From Chamaelirium japonicum (taxonomy: Eukaryota; Streptophyta; Magnoliopsida; Liliales; Melanthiaceae): a DNA stretch of 64,000 nucleotides. Below the pieces are notes generated by a model. That model was not told the DNA's origin and made no database searches. It saw only the letters and a list, made by a program, of their open reading frames with translations. Positions 48,001 to 63,661 of this stretch are shown here, in pieces. Where the stretch lies: NCBI GenBank assembly GCA_947650365.1, contig CANTAL010000205.1:372001-436000 (forward strand), written 5' to 3'. The first letter of the stretch is position 1, and every line of letters begins with the position of its first letter. A program made the translations under genes and the position numbers.

Positions 48001-49239
48001 TTCATTCGCACGATCCATTCTAATTCATTCATATGATCCATTCTAATTCTTTCATACAATCCATTCTAATACGATCCATTCTGATTGATTCATACGATCC
48101 ATTCTAATTCATTAGGACGAATTTGTCCATTCTAATTCCTTCGCACGGTCCATTCTAATTCCTTCGCACGATCCATTCTAATTCATTTGTATGATCCATT
48201 CTTACTCATTCGTACGATCCATTCTAATTCATTCGCACGAATGTATCCATTCTAATTCATTCGTATGATCCATTCTAATTCCTTCACACGAACCATTCTA
48301 GTTCTTTCATACGATCCATTCTAATTCATTCATACGATCCATTCTAATTCATTCGCACGAATGTATCCATTCTAATTCATTCGTACGATCCATTCTAATT
48401 CATTCGCACAATCTATTCTAATTCATTCGTACGATCCATTCTAATTCATTCGCACGATCCATTCTAATTCATTCGCACGATCTATTCTAATTCATTCATA
48501 CAATCTATCTAATTCTTTTGTACTTATGTATCCATTTTAATTCATTCGTACGATCCATTCTAATTCCTTCGTACGATCCATTCTAATTCCTTCGTACGAT
48601 CCATTCTATTTCATTCGTATGATCCATTCTAATTCCTTCGTACGATCCATTCTAATTCATTCCCATGAATGTATCCATTCTAATTCATACGTACGATCCA
48701 TTCTTACTCATTCGTACGATCCATTCTAATTCATACGTACGATCCATTCGTACTTATTCGTACGATCCATCCTAATTCATTCATACGATCCATTCTAATT
48801 CATTCGTACGATCCATTCTAATTCATTCGCACAATCTATTCTAATTCATTCGTACGATCCATTCTAATTCATTCGCACGATCCATTCTAATTCATTCATA
48901 CGATCCATTCTAATTCATTTGTACGATCCATTCTTATTCATTCGTACGATCCATTCTAATTCATTCGCACAATCTATTCTAATTCACTCGTACAATCCAT
49001 TCTAATTCATTAGCACGATCCATTCTAATTCATTCTTACGATCCATTCTATTTCATTCGTACGATCCATTCTTACTCATTCGTACGATCCATTCTAATTC
49101 ATTCGCACGATCCATTCTAATTCATTCATACGATCCATTCTATTTCATTCGTACGATCCATTCTTACTCATTCGTACGATCCTATCTAATTCATTCGCAC
49201 GAATATATCCATTCTAATTCATTCGTACGATCCATTATA
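45075..49239 (-). repeat. Satellite block, minus orientation (4.2 kb)
   Basis: Carries an irregular unit TTCGTGGAAACATTCATGC at 45778, matched at 52725, and an internal repetition of about 1305 bp (TCATTCATTCGATCC at 46301 and 47606). Ends at ATTATAATTGATCGTATG. Confidence 0.94.
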
Positions 49240-51298
49240 ATTGATCGTATGAATGAATTCGAATAAATCGTACGAATGAATTAGAATGGATACATTCGTG
49301 CGAATGAATTAGAATAGATCATATGAAGCAATTAGGATGGATCGTACGAATGAATTATAATGGATACATTCATGCGAAAGAATTAGAATGGATTGTATGA
49401 TTGAATTAGAATGGATTGTTTCAATCAATTAGAATGGATCGTGCGAATGATTTAGAATGGATCGTACGAATGAATTAGAATGGATACATTCGTGCGAATG
49501 AATTAGAATGGATCGTACGAATGAGTAAGAATGGATCATACAAATGAATTAGAACTGATCGTACGAATGAATTAGAATAGATCATACAAATGAATTAGAA
49601 TAGATCGTACGAATGAATTAGAATAGATTGTGCGAATGAATTAGAACGGATCGTACGAATGAATTAGAATGGATACATTTGTGCAAATGAATTAGAATGG
49701 ATCATATAAATGAATAAGATTGGATCGTATGAATGAATTAGAATGGATCGTACGTATGAATTAGAATGGATAAATTCATGGGAATGAATTAGAATGGATC
49801 GTACGAAGGAATTAGAATGGATCATACGAATGAAATAGAAGGGATCGTACGAAGGAATTAGAATGGATCGTACGAAGGAATTAGAATGGATCATACGAAT
49901 GAATTAGAATAGATTGTGCGAATGAATTAGAATGGATCGTACGAATGAATTAGAATGGATACATTCGTGCGAAAGAATTAGAATGGATTGTATGAATGAA
50001 TTAGAATGGATACATTCATGCGAAAGAATTAGAATGGATTGTATGAATGAATTAGAATGGATCGTATGAATGAATTAGAATGGATCGTGCGAATGAATTA
50101 GAATGGATCGTACGAATGAATTAGAATGGATACATTCTTGCGAATGAATTAGAAAGGATCGTACGAATGAGTAAGAATGGATCGTATGAATGAAATAGAA
50201 TGGATCGTACGAATGAAATAGAATGGATACGTTCGTGCGAATGAATTAGAATGGATCGTATGAATGAATTAGAATGGATCGTAATACGTATGAATTAGAA
50301 TGGATCGTATGAATGAATTAGAATGGATCGTATGAATGAATTAGAATGGATCGTATGAATGAATTAGAATGGATACATTCGTGTGAAAGAATTAGAATGG
50401 ATTGTATGAATGAATTAGAATGGATCGTACGATTGAATTAGAATGGATCGTATGAATGAATTAGAATGGATCGTGCGAATGAATTAGAATGGATCGTACG
50501 ACAGAATTAAAATGGATACATTCGTGTGAATGAATTAGAATGGATCGTACGAATGAGTAAGAATGGATCGTACGAATGAAATAGAGTGGATCGTACGAAT
50601 GAATTAGAATGGATCGTGCGAATGAATTAGATTGGATCGTGCAAATAAATTAGAATGGATCGTACGAATGAGTAAGAATGGATCGTGCGAATGAATTAGA
50701 ATGGATTGTATGAATGAATTAGAATTGATACATACGAAAGAATGGATCGTATGAATGAATTAGAATGAATCGTACAAAGGAATTAGAATGGATCGTACGA
50801 ATAAATTAGAATGGATCGTAAGAATGGATCGTACGAATGAATTAGAATGGATCGTACGAAAGAATTAGAATGGATTGTGCTAATGAATTAGAATGGATCG
50901 TATGAATGAATTAGAATGGATACTTTCGTGCGAATGAATTAGAATGGATCGTATGAATGAATTAGAATGGATCGTATGAATGAATTAGAATGGATCGTAT
51001 GAATGAATTAGAATGGATCATGCAAATGAATTAGAATGAATTAGAATGGATACATTCGTGCGAATGAATTAGAATGGATCATACAAAGGAATTAGGGTGG
51101 ATCGTACGAATGAACTAGAGTGGATCGTACGAATGAATTAGAATGGATCGTACGAACAAATTAGAATGGATTGTACGAATGAATTAGAATAGATCGTGCG
51201 AATGAATTAGAATGGATACATTCGTGCGAATGAATTAGAATGAATCATACGAATGAGTAAGAATGGATCGTACGAATGAAATAGAATGGATACATTTG
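49240..51298 (+). repeat. Satellite block, plus orientation
   Basis: Its left part matches 55661 onward; its right part (50228-51298) is the second copy of 44027-45074. Ends at the same junction as 45074. Confidence 0.94.
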
Positions 51299-54200
51299 TA
51301 TGATCCATTCTATTTCATTTGTACGATCCATTCTTACTCATTCGTACGATTCATTCTAATTCATTCGCACGAATATATCCCTTGTAATTCATTCATACGA
51401 TCCATTCTAATTCATTCGCATGATCCATTCTAATTCATTCATATGATCCATTCTAATTCATTCGTACGATCCATTCTTATTCATTCGCACGATCCATTCT
51501 AATTCAATAATACGATCTATTCGAATTCATTCATACGATCCATGCTAATTCATTCGCACGATCCATTCTAATTCATTCGTACGATCCATTCTATTCGAAT
51601 TCATTCATACAATCCATTCTAATTCATTCCCTCGATCCATTCTAATTCATTCGTACGATCCATTCTATTTCATTCGTACGATCCATTCTTACTTATTCGT
51701 ACGATCCATTCTAATTCATTCGCACGAATGTATCCATTCTAATTCATTCGTACAATCCATTCTAATTCATTCGCACAATCTATTCTATTTCATTCATACG
51801 ATCCATTCTAATTCATTCATACGATCCATTCTAATTCATTCTCTCGAATGTATCTATTCTAATTTATTCGTACGATCCATTCTAATTCATTCGCACAATC
51901 TATTCTAATTCATTCGTACGATCCATTCTAATTCATTAGCATAATCTGTTCTAGTTCATTCGTCCCATCCATTCTAATTCATTCGACGATCCATTCTAAT
52001 TCATTTATACAATCCATTCTAATTCTTTCGCACGAATGTATCCATTCTAATTCATTCGTATGATCCACCCTAATTCCTTCATATGATACATTCTAATTCA
52101 TTCGCACGAATGTATCCATTCTAATTCATTCGTACGATCCATTCTAATTCATTCGCACAATCTATTCTATTTCATTCATACGATCTATTCTAATTCATTC
52201 ATACGATCCATTCTAATTCATTCTCACGAATGTATCTATTCTAATTCATTCGTACGATCCATTCTAATTCATTCGCACAATCTATTCTAATTCATTCGTA
52301 CGATCCATTCTAATTCATTAGCATAATCTGTTCTAGTTCATTCGTCCCATCCATTCTAATTCATTCGACGATCCATTCTAATTCATTCATACAATCCATT
52401 CTAATTCTTTCGCACGAATGTATCCATTCTAATTCATTCGTACGATCCACCCTAATTCCTTTATATGATCCATTCTAATTCCTTCGTACAATCCATTCTA
52501 TTTCATTCGTTTGATCCAATCTAATTCCTTCGTACGATCCATTCTAATTCATTCCCATGAAAGTATCCATTCTAATTCATACGTACGATCCATTCTAATT
52601 CATTCGTACGATCCATTCTAATTCATTAGCACGATCCATTCTAATTTATTCGTACGATCCATTCTGTTTATTCGTACGATCCATTCTAATTCATTCTAAT
52701 TCATAAGTACATTCTAATTCCTTCGTGGATACATTCGTGCACGAATGTATCCATTCTAATTCATTCGTACGATCCATTCGAATTCATTCATACGATCCAT
52801 TCTAATTCATTCATACGATCCATTCTAACTTATTCATACGATCTATTCTAATTTATTCATACGATCCATTCTAATTCATTCGTACGATCCATTCTAATTC
52901 ATTCGCACGAATGTATCCATTCTAATTCATACAATCCATTCTAATTTATTCGCACGAATGTATCCATTCTAATTCATTCGCATGAATGTATCCATTCTAA
53001 TTCATTCATACGATCCATTCTAATTCATTCGCACGAATTTATCCATTCTAATTCCTTCATATGATCCATTCTAATTCATTCGCACGAATGTATCCATTCT
53101 AATTCATTCGTACGATCCATTCTAATTCATTCGTACGATCCATTCTAATTCATTCACATGATCCATTCTAATTCATTCATACGATCCAATCTAATTCATT
53201 CATACAATCCATTCTAATTCATTCGCACAAATGTATCCATTCTAATTCATTCATTCGATCCATTCTAATTCATTCACACGATCCAATCTAATTCATTCAT
53301 ATGATCCATTCTAATTCATTCGTATGATCCATTCTAATTCATTCGCACGAATGTATCCATTCTAATTCATTCGCACGATCTATTCTAATTCATTCGCACG
53401 ATCCATTCTAATTCATTCATACGATCCATTCTTACTCATTCGTACGATCCATTCTAATTCATTTATACGATCCATTCTAATTCATTCATACGATCGATTC
53501 TAATTCATTCGCACAATCTATTATAATTCATTCATACGATCTATTCTAATTCATTCGCACGATCCATTCTAATTCATTTGCATGATCCATTCTAATTCAT
53601 TCATATAATCCATTCTAATTCTTCTGCACGAATGTATCCATTCTAATTCATTTGTACGATCCATTCTAATTCCTTCGTACGATCCATTCTAATTCCTTCG
53701 TACGATCCATTCTAATTCATTCGTATGATCCATTCTAATTCCTTCGTACGATCCATTCTAATTCATTACCATGAATATATCCGTTCTAATTTATATGTAT
53801 GATCTATTCTAATTCATTCATACGATCCAATCTAATTCATTAATACGATCCATTCTAATTCATTCGAACGAATGTATCCATTCTAATTCATTCGTACGAT
53901 CCATTCTAATTCATTCGCACAATCTATTCTAATTCATTCGTACGATCTATTCTAATTCATTAGCCCGATCCATTCTAATTCATTCGTACGATCCATTCTA
54001 TTTCATTCGTACGATCCATTCTTACTCATTCGTACGATCCATTCTAATTCATTCGCACGAATGTATCCATTCTAATTCATTAGTACGATCCATTCTAAAT
54101 CATTCGCACGATCCATTCTAATTCATTCATACGATCCATTCTAATTCATTCGTACGATCCATTGTAATTCATTCGCACGATCCATTCTAATTCATTCGTA

Positions 54201-55660
54201 CGATCCATTCTAATTCATTTATACATTCCATTCTAATTCTTTCACACGAATGTATCCGTTGTAATTCATTCGTACGATCTATTCTAATTGTTTCGCACGA
54301 ATGTATCCATTCTGATTCATTCGTACGATCCATTCAAATTCATTCAGACGATCCATTATAATTCATTCATACGATCCATTCTAATTCATTCGCACGAATG
54401 TATCCATTCTAATTCATTCGTACAATCCATTCTAATTCATTCGCACGTTCCAATCTAATTCATTCGCACGATCTATTCTAATTCATTCGTACGATCCATT
54501 CTATTTCATTCGTACGATCCATTCTTACTCATTCGTACGATCCATTCTAATTCATTCCCACGAATGTATCCATTCTAATTCATTCGTACGATCCATTCTA
54601 ATTCATTCGCACGATCCATTCTAATTCATTCATACGATCCATTCTAATTCATTCGTACGATCCATTCTAATTCATTCGCACGATCCATTCTAATTCATTC
54701 ATACGATCCATTCTAATTCATTTATACAATCCATTCTAATTCATTCGCACGATCCATTCTAATTCATTCATACGATCCATTCTAATTCATTCGCACGAAT
54801 GTGTCCATTCTAATTCATTCGTACGATCCATTCTAATTCATTCGCACGATCCATTCTAATTCCTTCGCACGATCCATTCTAATTCCTTCGCACGATCCAT
54901 TCTAATTCATTTGTATGATCCATTCTTACTCATTCGTACGATCCATTCTAATTCATTCGCACGAATGTACCCATTCTAATTCATTCGTACGATCCATTCT
55001 AATTCCTTCGCACGAACAATTCTAATTCCTTCATACGATCAATTCTAATTCATTCATACGATCCATTCTAATTCATTCGCACGAATGTATCCATTCTAAT
55101 TCATTCGTATGATCCATTCTAATTCATTTGCACAATCTATTCTAATTCATTCGTACGATCCATTCTAATTCATTTGCACGATCCATTCTAATTCATTCGC
55201 ACGATCCATTCTAATTCATTCATATAATCTATCTAATTCTTTTGCACGAATGTATCCATTCTAATTCATTCCTACGATCCATTATAATTCCTTCGTATTA
55301 TCCATTCTAATTCCTTCGTACGATCCATTCTATTTCATTCGTACAATCCATTCTAATTCATTCGTACGATCCATTCTAATTCATTCGGACAATCTATTCT
55401 AATTCACTCGTTCAATCCATTCTAATTCATTAGCACGATCAATTCTAATTCATTCGTACGATCCATTCTATTTCATTCGTACGATCCATTCTTACTCATT
55501 CGTACGATCCATTCTAATTCATTCGCACGATCCATTCTAATTCATTCATACGTTCCATTCTATTTCATTCGTACGATCCATTCTTACTCATTCGTACGAT
55601 CCTATCAAATTCATTCGTACGAATGTATTCAGTCTAATTCATTCGTACGATCCATTCTAA
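51299..55660 (-). repeat. Satellite block, minus orientation (4.4 kb)
   Basis: Second copy of 45075-49239. It contains an additional 723 bp relative to the first copy near its start, including a 382-bp tandem duplication (TAGCATAATCTGTTCTAG at 51937 and 52319). Confidence 0.94.
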
Positions 55661-58600
55661 TTGATCGTATGAATGAATTCGAATAGATCGTACGAATGAA
55701 TTAGAATGGATACATTCGTGCGAATGAATTAGAATAGATTATTTGAAGCAATTAGGGTGGATCGTACGAATGAATTATAATGGATACATTCATGCGAAAG
55801 AATTAGAATGGATTGTATGAATGAATTAGAATGGATCGTATGAATGAATTAGAATGGATCGTGCGAATGAATTAGAATGCATCGTACGAATTAATTAGAA
55901 TGGATACATTCGTGCGAATGAATTAGAATGGATTGTATGAATGAGTAAGAATGGATCATACAAATGAATTAGAATGGATCGCGCGAAGGAATTAGAATGG
56001 ATCGTGCGAATGAATTAGAATGGATCGTACGAATGAATTAGAATGGATCGTACGAATGAATTAGAATCGATCGTACGAATGAATTAGAATAGATTGTGCG
56101 AATGAATTAGAATGGATCGTACGAATGAATTAGAATGGATACATTTGTGCAAATGAATTAGAATGGATCGTATGAATGAATTAGAATGGATCGTACGTAT
56201 GAATTAGAATGGATACATTCATGGGAATGAATTAGAATGGATCATACGAAGGAATTAGAATGGATCATACGAATAAAATAGAAGGGATCGTACGAAGGAA
56301 TTAGAAGGGATCGTACGAAGGAATTAGAATGGATCATACGAATGAATTAGAATAGATTGTGCGAATGAATTTGAATGGATCGTACGAATGAATTAGAATG
56401 GATACATTCGTGCGAAAGAATTAGAATGGATTGTATGAATGAAAAAGAATGGATACATTCGTGCGAAAGAATTAGAATGGATTGTATGAATGAATTAGAA
56501 TGGATCGTATGAATGAATTAGAATGGATCGTGCGAATGAATTAGAATGGATCGTACGAATGAATTAGAATGGATCATATGAATGAATTAGAATGGATCGT
56601 GCGAATGAATTAGAATGGATCGTACGAATGAATTAGAATGGATACATTCGTACAAATGAATTACAATGGATCGTACGAATGAGTATGAATGGATCGTACG
56701 AATGAAATAGAATTGATCGTACGAATGAATTAAAATGGATCGTGCTAATGAATTAGAATGGATTATACGAATGAATTAGAATAAATGATGCGAATGAATT
56801 CGAATGGATCATACGAATGAATTAGAATGGCTTGTATGAATGAATTAGAATGGATCGTGAGAATGAATTAGAATGTATTGTACGAATGAATTAGAATGGA
56901 TACATTCGTGCGAATGAATTAGAATAGATTGTGCGAATGGATCGCTCGAATGAATTAGAATAGATTGTGCGAATGAATACATTCATGCGAATGAATTAGA
57001 ATGGATCATATGAATGAATTAGAATAGATCGTATGAATGAATTCGAATGGATCGTACGAATGAATTAGAATGGATCGTGCGAATGAATTAGAATGGATCG
57101 TACGAATGAATTAGAATAGATACATTCGTGCAAATGAATAAGAATTGATCGTGCGAATGAATTAGAATGGATCGTACGAATGAATTAGAATAGATTGTGC
57201 GAATGAATTAGAATGGATCGTACGAATGAATTAGAATGGATACATTCGTGCGAAAGAATTAGAATGGATTGTATGAATGAATTAGAATGGATCATATGAA
57301 TGAATTACAATGGATCGTGCGAATGAATTAGAATGGATCGTATGAATGAATTAGAATATATCGTATAAATAAATTAGAATGGATCGTTTGAATGAATTAG
57401 AATGGATCGTACGAATGAATTAGAATGGATACATTCGTGCGAATGAATTAGAATGGATCGTACGAATGAGTAAGAAGGATCGTACTAATAAAATAGAATG
57501 GATCGTACGAATAAATTAGAATAGATCGTGCGAATGAATTAGAATGGATCGTACGAATGTATTTGAGTAGATTGTGCGAATGACTTAGAATGGATCGTAC
57601 GAATGAATTAGAATGGATACATTCGTGTGAATGAATTAGAATGGATCATGTGAATGAATTAGAATGGATCGTATGAATGAATTAGATTGGATCATGCGAA
57701 TGAATTAGAATGGATCATACGAATGAACTAGAATGGATACATTCGTGTGAATGAATTAGAATGGATCGTACAAATGAATTAGAATGGATCGAATGAATAA
57801 ATTAGAATGGATCGTGCGAATGAATTAGAATGGATCGTACGAATGAGTAAGAATGGATCGTACGAATGAAATAGAATGGATCGTACGAATGAATTAGAAT
57901 GGATCGTGCGAATGAATTAGATTGGATCGTGTGAATGAATTAGAATGGATCAGACGAATGAATTAGAATGGATACATCCGTGCGAATGAATTAGAATGGA
58001 TCATATGAATGAATTAGAATGTATCGTATGAATGAATTCGAATGGATCGTACGTATGAATTAGAATGGATCGTATGAATGAAATAGAATGGATCGTATGA
58101 ATAAATTAGAATGGATCATGCGAATGAATTAGAATGGATCGTATGAATGAATTAGAATGGATACATTCGTGCGAAAGAATTAGAATGGATTGTATGAATG
58201 AATTAGAATGGATCGTACGAATGAATTAGAATGGATAGTATGAATGAATTAGAATGGATCGTGCGAATGAATTAGAATGGATCGTACGAATGAATTAGAA
58301 TGGATACATTCGTGCGAATGAATTAGAATGGATCGTATGAATGAGTAAGAATGGATCGTACGAATGAAATAGAATGGATCGTACGAATGAATTAGAATGG
58401 ATCGTGCGAATGAATTAGATTGATCGTGCAAATGAATTAGAATGGATCGTACGAATGAGTAAGAATGGATCGTACGAATGAAATAGAATGGATCGTATGA
58501 ATGAATTAGAATGGATCATACGAATGAAATAGAATAGATTATATGAATGACTTAGAATGGATGGTACAAATTAGAATGGATCGTATGAATGAATTAGAAG

Positions 58601-59175
58601 GGATTGTGCTAATAAAATAGAATGGATCGTACGAATGAACTTGAATGGATCGTACGAATGAATTAGGATGGATCGTATGAATGAATTAGAATGGATCGTG
58701 CGAATGAATTAGAATGGATCGTATGAATGAATTAGAATGGATACATTCGTGCGAATGAATTAGAATGGATCGTACGAATGAGTAGGAAAGGATCGTACGA
58801 ATGAAATAGAATGGATCATACGAATTAGAATGGATCGTATGAATGAGTTAGAATGGATCGAATGAATGAATTAGAATGGATACATTCGTGCGAATGAATT
58901 AGAATTGATCATGCAAATGAATCAGAATGGATCGTGCGAATGAATTAGAATGGATCGTTCGAATGAATTAGAATACATTGTACGAATGAATTAGAATGGA
59001 TCATACGAATTTATTAGAATGGATACATTCATGCAAATGAATTTGAATGGATCGTACGAATGAATAGAATAGATCGTACGAATGAATTAGAATGGATCGT
59101 ATAAATTAATTCCATCATATGAATTAGAATGGATTGTATGAATGAATTAGAATGGATCGTGCTAATGAATTAGAA
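55661..59175 (+). repeat. Satellite block, plus orientation (3.5 kb)
   Basis: Many complete 28-mer/GAGTAAG/GAAATAG groups, and a CATGGGAATG to GAAGGAATTAG series near 56215-56330. Ends at GAATGAAATAGAATTCAT, the junction shared with 15118. Confidence 0.94.
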
Positions 59176-62100
59176 TGAAATAGAATTCATATATACGATC
59201 CATTCTAATTCCTTCGTACAATCCATTCTAATTCATTCGTACGATCCATTCTAATTCATTCCCATGAATGTATCCATTCTAATTCATACGTACGATCCAT
59301 TCTAATTCATTCATATGATCCAATCTAATTCATTCATACGATCCATTCTAATTCATTCGCACGAATATATCCATTCTAATTAATTCTAATTCCTTCGTAC
59401 GATCCTTTCTAATTCATTCGCTTGAATGTATCCATTCTAATTCATTCATACGATCCATTGTAATTCATTCGCACATTCTATTTTAATTCATTCGTACGAT
59501 CCATTCTAATTCATTCGCACGATCCATTCTAATTCATTCGTACGATCCATTCTATTTCTTTCGTACGATCCATTCTTACTCATTCGTACGATCCATTCTA
59601 ATTCATTCGTACGATCCATTCTAATTCATACGTACGATCCATTCGAATTCATTCATACGATCCATTCCAATTCATTCAAAAGATCCATAATAATTCATTC
59701 GCACGAATGTATCCATTCTAATTCATTCGTACGATCCATTCTAATTCATTCGTATGATCCATTCTAATTCATTCGTACGATCCATTCTAATTCATTCGCA
59801 CGAATGTATCCATTCTAATTCATTTGTACGATCCATTCTAATTCATTCGCACATTCTACTTTAATTCATTCGTACGATCCATTCTAATTCATTCGCACGA
59901 TCCATTCTAATTCATTCATACAATCCATTCTAATTCTTTTGCATGAATATATCTATTCTAATTCATTCGTACGATCCATTCAAATTCCTTCGTACGATCC
60001 ATTCAAATTCCTTCGTACGATCCACGCTAATTCCTTCGTACGATCTATTCTATTTTATTCGTATGATCCATTCTAATTCCTTCGTACACTAATTCATTGC
60101 CATGAATGTATCCATTCTAATTAATAGGTATGATCCATTCTAATTCATTCATACGATCCAATCTAATTCATTCATACGATCCATTCTAATTCATTCGCAC
60201 GAATGTATCCATTTTAATTCATTCGTACGATCCATTCTAATTCATTCGCACAATCTATTCTAATTCATTCGTATGATCCATTCTAATACATTAGCACGAT
60301 CCATTCTAATTCGTTCGTACGATCCATTCTATTTCATTCGTACGATCCATTCTTACTTATTCGTACGATCCATTCTAATTCATTCGCACGAATGTATCCA
60401 TTCTAATTCATTCGTACGATCCATTCTAATTCATTCGCACAATCTATTCTATTTCATTCATACGATCCATTCTAATTCATTCATACGATCCATTCTAATT
60501 CATTCTCACGAATGTATCTATTCTAATTCATTCGTACGATCCATTCTAATTCATTCGCACAATCTATTCTAATTCATTCGTACGATCCATTCTAATTCAT
60601 TAGCATAATCTGTTCTAGTTCATCCATCCCATCCATTCTAATTCATTCGACGATCCATTCTAATTCATTCATACAATCCATTCTAATTCTTTCGCACGAA
60701 TTTATCCATTCTAATTCATTCGTATGATCCACCCTAATTCCTTCATATGATACATTCTAATTCATTCGCACGAATGTATCCATTCTAATTCATTCAAACG
60801 ATCCATTCGAATTCATTCATACGATCCATTCGAATTCATTCATACGATCCATTCTAATTCATTCGCACGAATGTATCCATTCTAATTCATTCGTACGATC
60901 CATTCTAATTCATTCGCACAATCTAATCTAATTCATTCGTACGATCCATTCTAATTTATTCGCACGATCCATTCAAATTCATTTGCACGATCCATTCTAA
61001 TTCATTCATACAATCCATTCTAATTCTTTTGCACGAATGTATCCATTCTAATTCATTCGTACGATCCATTCTAATTCCTTCGTACGATCCATTATAATTC
61101 CTTCGTACGATCCATTCTAATTCCTTCATATGATCCATTCTATTTCATTCGTATGATTCATTCTAATTTCTTCGTACGATCCATTCTAATTCATTCCCAT
61201 GAATGTATCCATTCTAATTCATACTTACGATCCATTCTAAATCATTCATATGATCCAATCTAATTCATTCATACGATCCATTCTAATTCATTCGCACGAA
61301 TGTATCCATTCTAATTCATTCGTACGATCCATTCTAATTCATTCACACAATCTATTCTAATTTTTTTGTACGATCCATTCTTATTCATTAGCACGATCCA
61401 TTCTAATTTATTCGTACGATCCATTCTATTTCATTCGTACGATCCATTCTTACTCATTCATACGATCCATTCAAATTCATTCGCACGAATGTATCCATTC
61501 TAATTCATTCGTATGATCCATTCTAATTCATTCACACAATCCATTCTAATTCATTCGTACGATCCATTCTAATTCATTCGTACGATCCATTCTACTTCAT
61601 TTGCACGATCCTTTCTAATTCATTCATACGATCCATTCAAACTCATTCATACAATCCATTCTAATTCTTTCGCACGAATGTATCCATTCTAATTCATTTG
61701 TACGATCCACCCTAATTCCTTCAGACGATCCATTCTAATTCATTCGGACGAATGTATCCATTCTAATTCATTCGTACGATCCACTCGAATACATTCGTAC
61801 GATCCATTCTAATTCATTCCCATGAATGTATCCATTCTAATTCATACGTACAATCCATTCTAATTCATTCATACGATCCAATCTAATTCATTCATACGAT
61901 CCATTCTAATTCATTCACACGAATGTATTCATTCTAATTCATTCGTACGATCCATTCTAATTAATTCGCACAATCTATTCTAATTCATTCGTACGATCCA
62001 TTCTAATTCATTAGCATGATACATTCTAATTCATTCGTACTATCCATTCTATTTCATTCGTACGATCTATTCTTACTCATTCGTACGATCCATTCTAATT

Positions 62101-63661
62101 CATTCGCACGATCCATTCTAATTCATTCATACGATCCATTCTAATTCATTAGCACAATCCATTCTAATTCATTCGTATGATCCATTCTATTTAATTCGTA
62201 CGATCGATTCTTACTCATTCGTACGATCCATTCTAATTCATTCGCACGAATGTATCCATTCTAATTCATTTGTACGATCTATTCTAATTCATTCGCACGA
62301 TCCATTCTAATTCATTCATACAATCTATTCAACTCATTAGCACAATCCATTCTAATTCATTCGTACGATCCTTTCTAATTCATTCGCACGATCTTTTCTT
62401 ATTCATTCATACGATCCATTCTAATTCATTCGTACGATCCATTATAATTCATTCGTACGATCCACCCTAATTCCTTCGTATAATCCATTCTAATTCATTC
62501 GCACGAATGTATCCATTCTAATTCATTCGTACGATCCATTCGAATTCATTCATACGATCCATTCTAATTCATTCATACGATCCATTCAAATTCATTCATA
62601 CGATCCATTCTAATTCATTCGTGTGATCCATTCTAATTCATTTATACGATCCAATCTAATTCATTCATACGATCCATTCTAATTCATTCGCACGATCCAT
62701 TCTAATTCATTCACACAATCCATTCTAATTCATTCATACGATCCAATCTAATTCATTCATACGATCCATTCTAAATTCATTCGTACGATCCATTCTAATT
62801 CATTCGCATGATCCATTCTAATTCATTCATATGATTCATTCAAATTCATTCCCATGAATGTATCCATTCTAACTCATTCATACAATCCATTGTAATTCAT
62901 TCATACGATCCATTCTAATTTATTCATACGATCCAATCTAATTCATTCATACGATTCATTCTAATTCGTTCGCACGATCCATTCTAATTCATTCATACGG
63001 TACATTCTAATTCATTCATACGATCCAATCTAATTCATTCATACGATCCATTCTAATTTCCTTCGTACGATCCATTCTAATTCATTCGCACGATCCATTC
63101 TAATTCATTCCTATGAATATATCCAATCTAATTCATTCGTACTATCCATTCTTACTCATTTGTACGATCCATTCTAATTCATTCGCACGAATGTATCCTC
63201 ATTCACACGATCCATTTGTATGATCCATTCAAATTCATTCAAATTCATTCATACGATCCATTCTAATTCATTCGCACGATCTATTCTAATTCATTCAAAC
63301 GATCCATTCTAATTCATTCGTACGATCCATTCTAATTCATTCATACAATCCATTCTAATTCTTTCGCACGAATGTAACCATTCTAAATCATTCGTACGAT
63401 CCATTCTAATTCATTCACACGATCCATTCTAATTAATTCATACGATCCATTCTAATTCATTCGTATAATGCATTCTAATTCATTCATACGATCCATTCTA
63501 ATTCATTATCATGAATTTTCCATTCTAATTCATTAGTACGATCCATTCTAATTCATTTGTACGATCCATTATAATTCATTCATACAATCCATTCTAATTC
63601 TTTTGCACGAATGTATCCATTCTAATTCCTTCGTACGATCCATTCTAATTCATTCGCACGA
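59176..63661 (-). repeat. Satellite block, minus orientation (4.5 kb)
   Basis: Starts like 15118-15414. A third copy of TAGCATAATCTGTTCTAG lies at 60601. Ends at CATTCGCACGAATTAG. Confidence 0.94.

Noticed and set aside
60273-60572. 99-codon open frame, longest in the satellite
   Set aside because: A striking length for an AT-rich satellite, but it is the same repeated peptide with no start context, and the frame is lost in the homologous copies.
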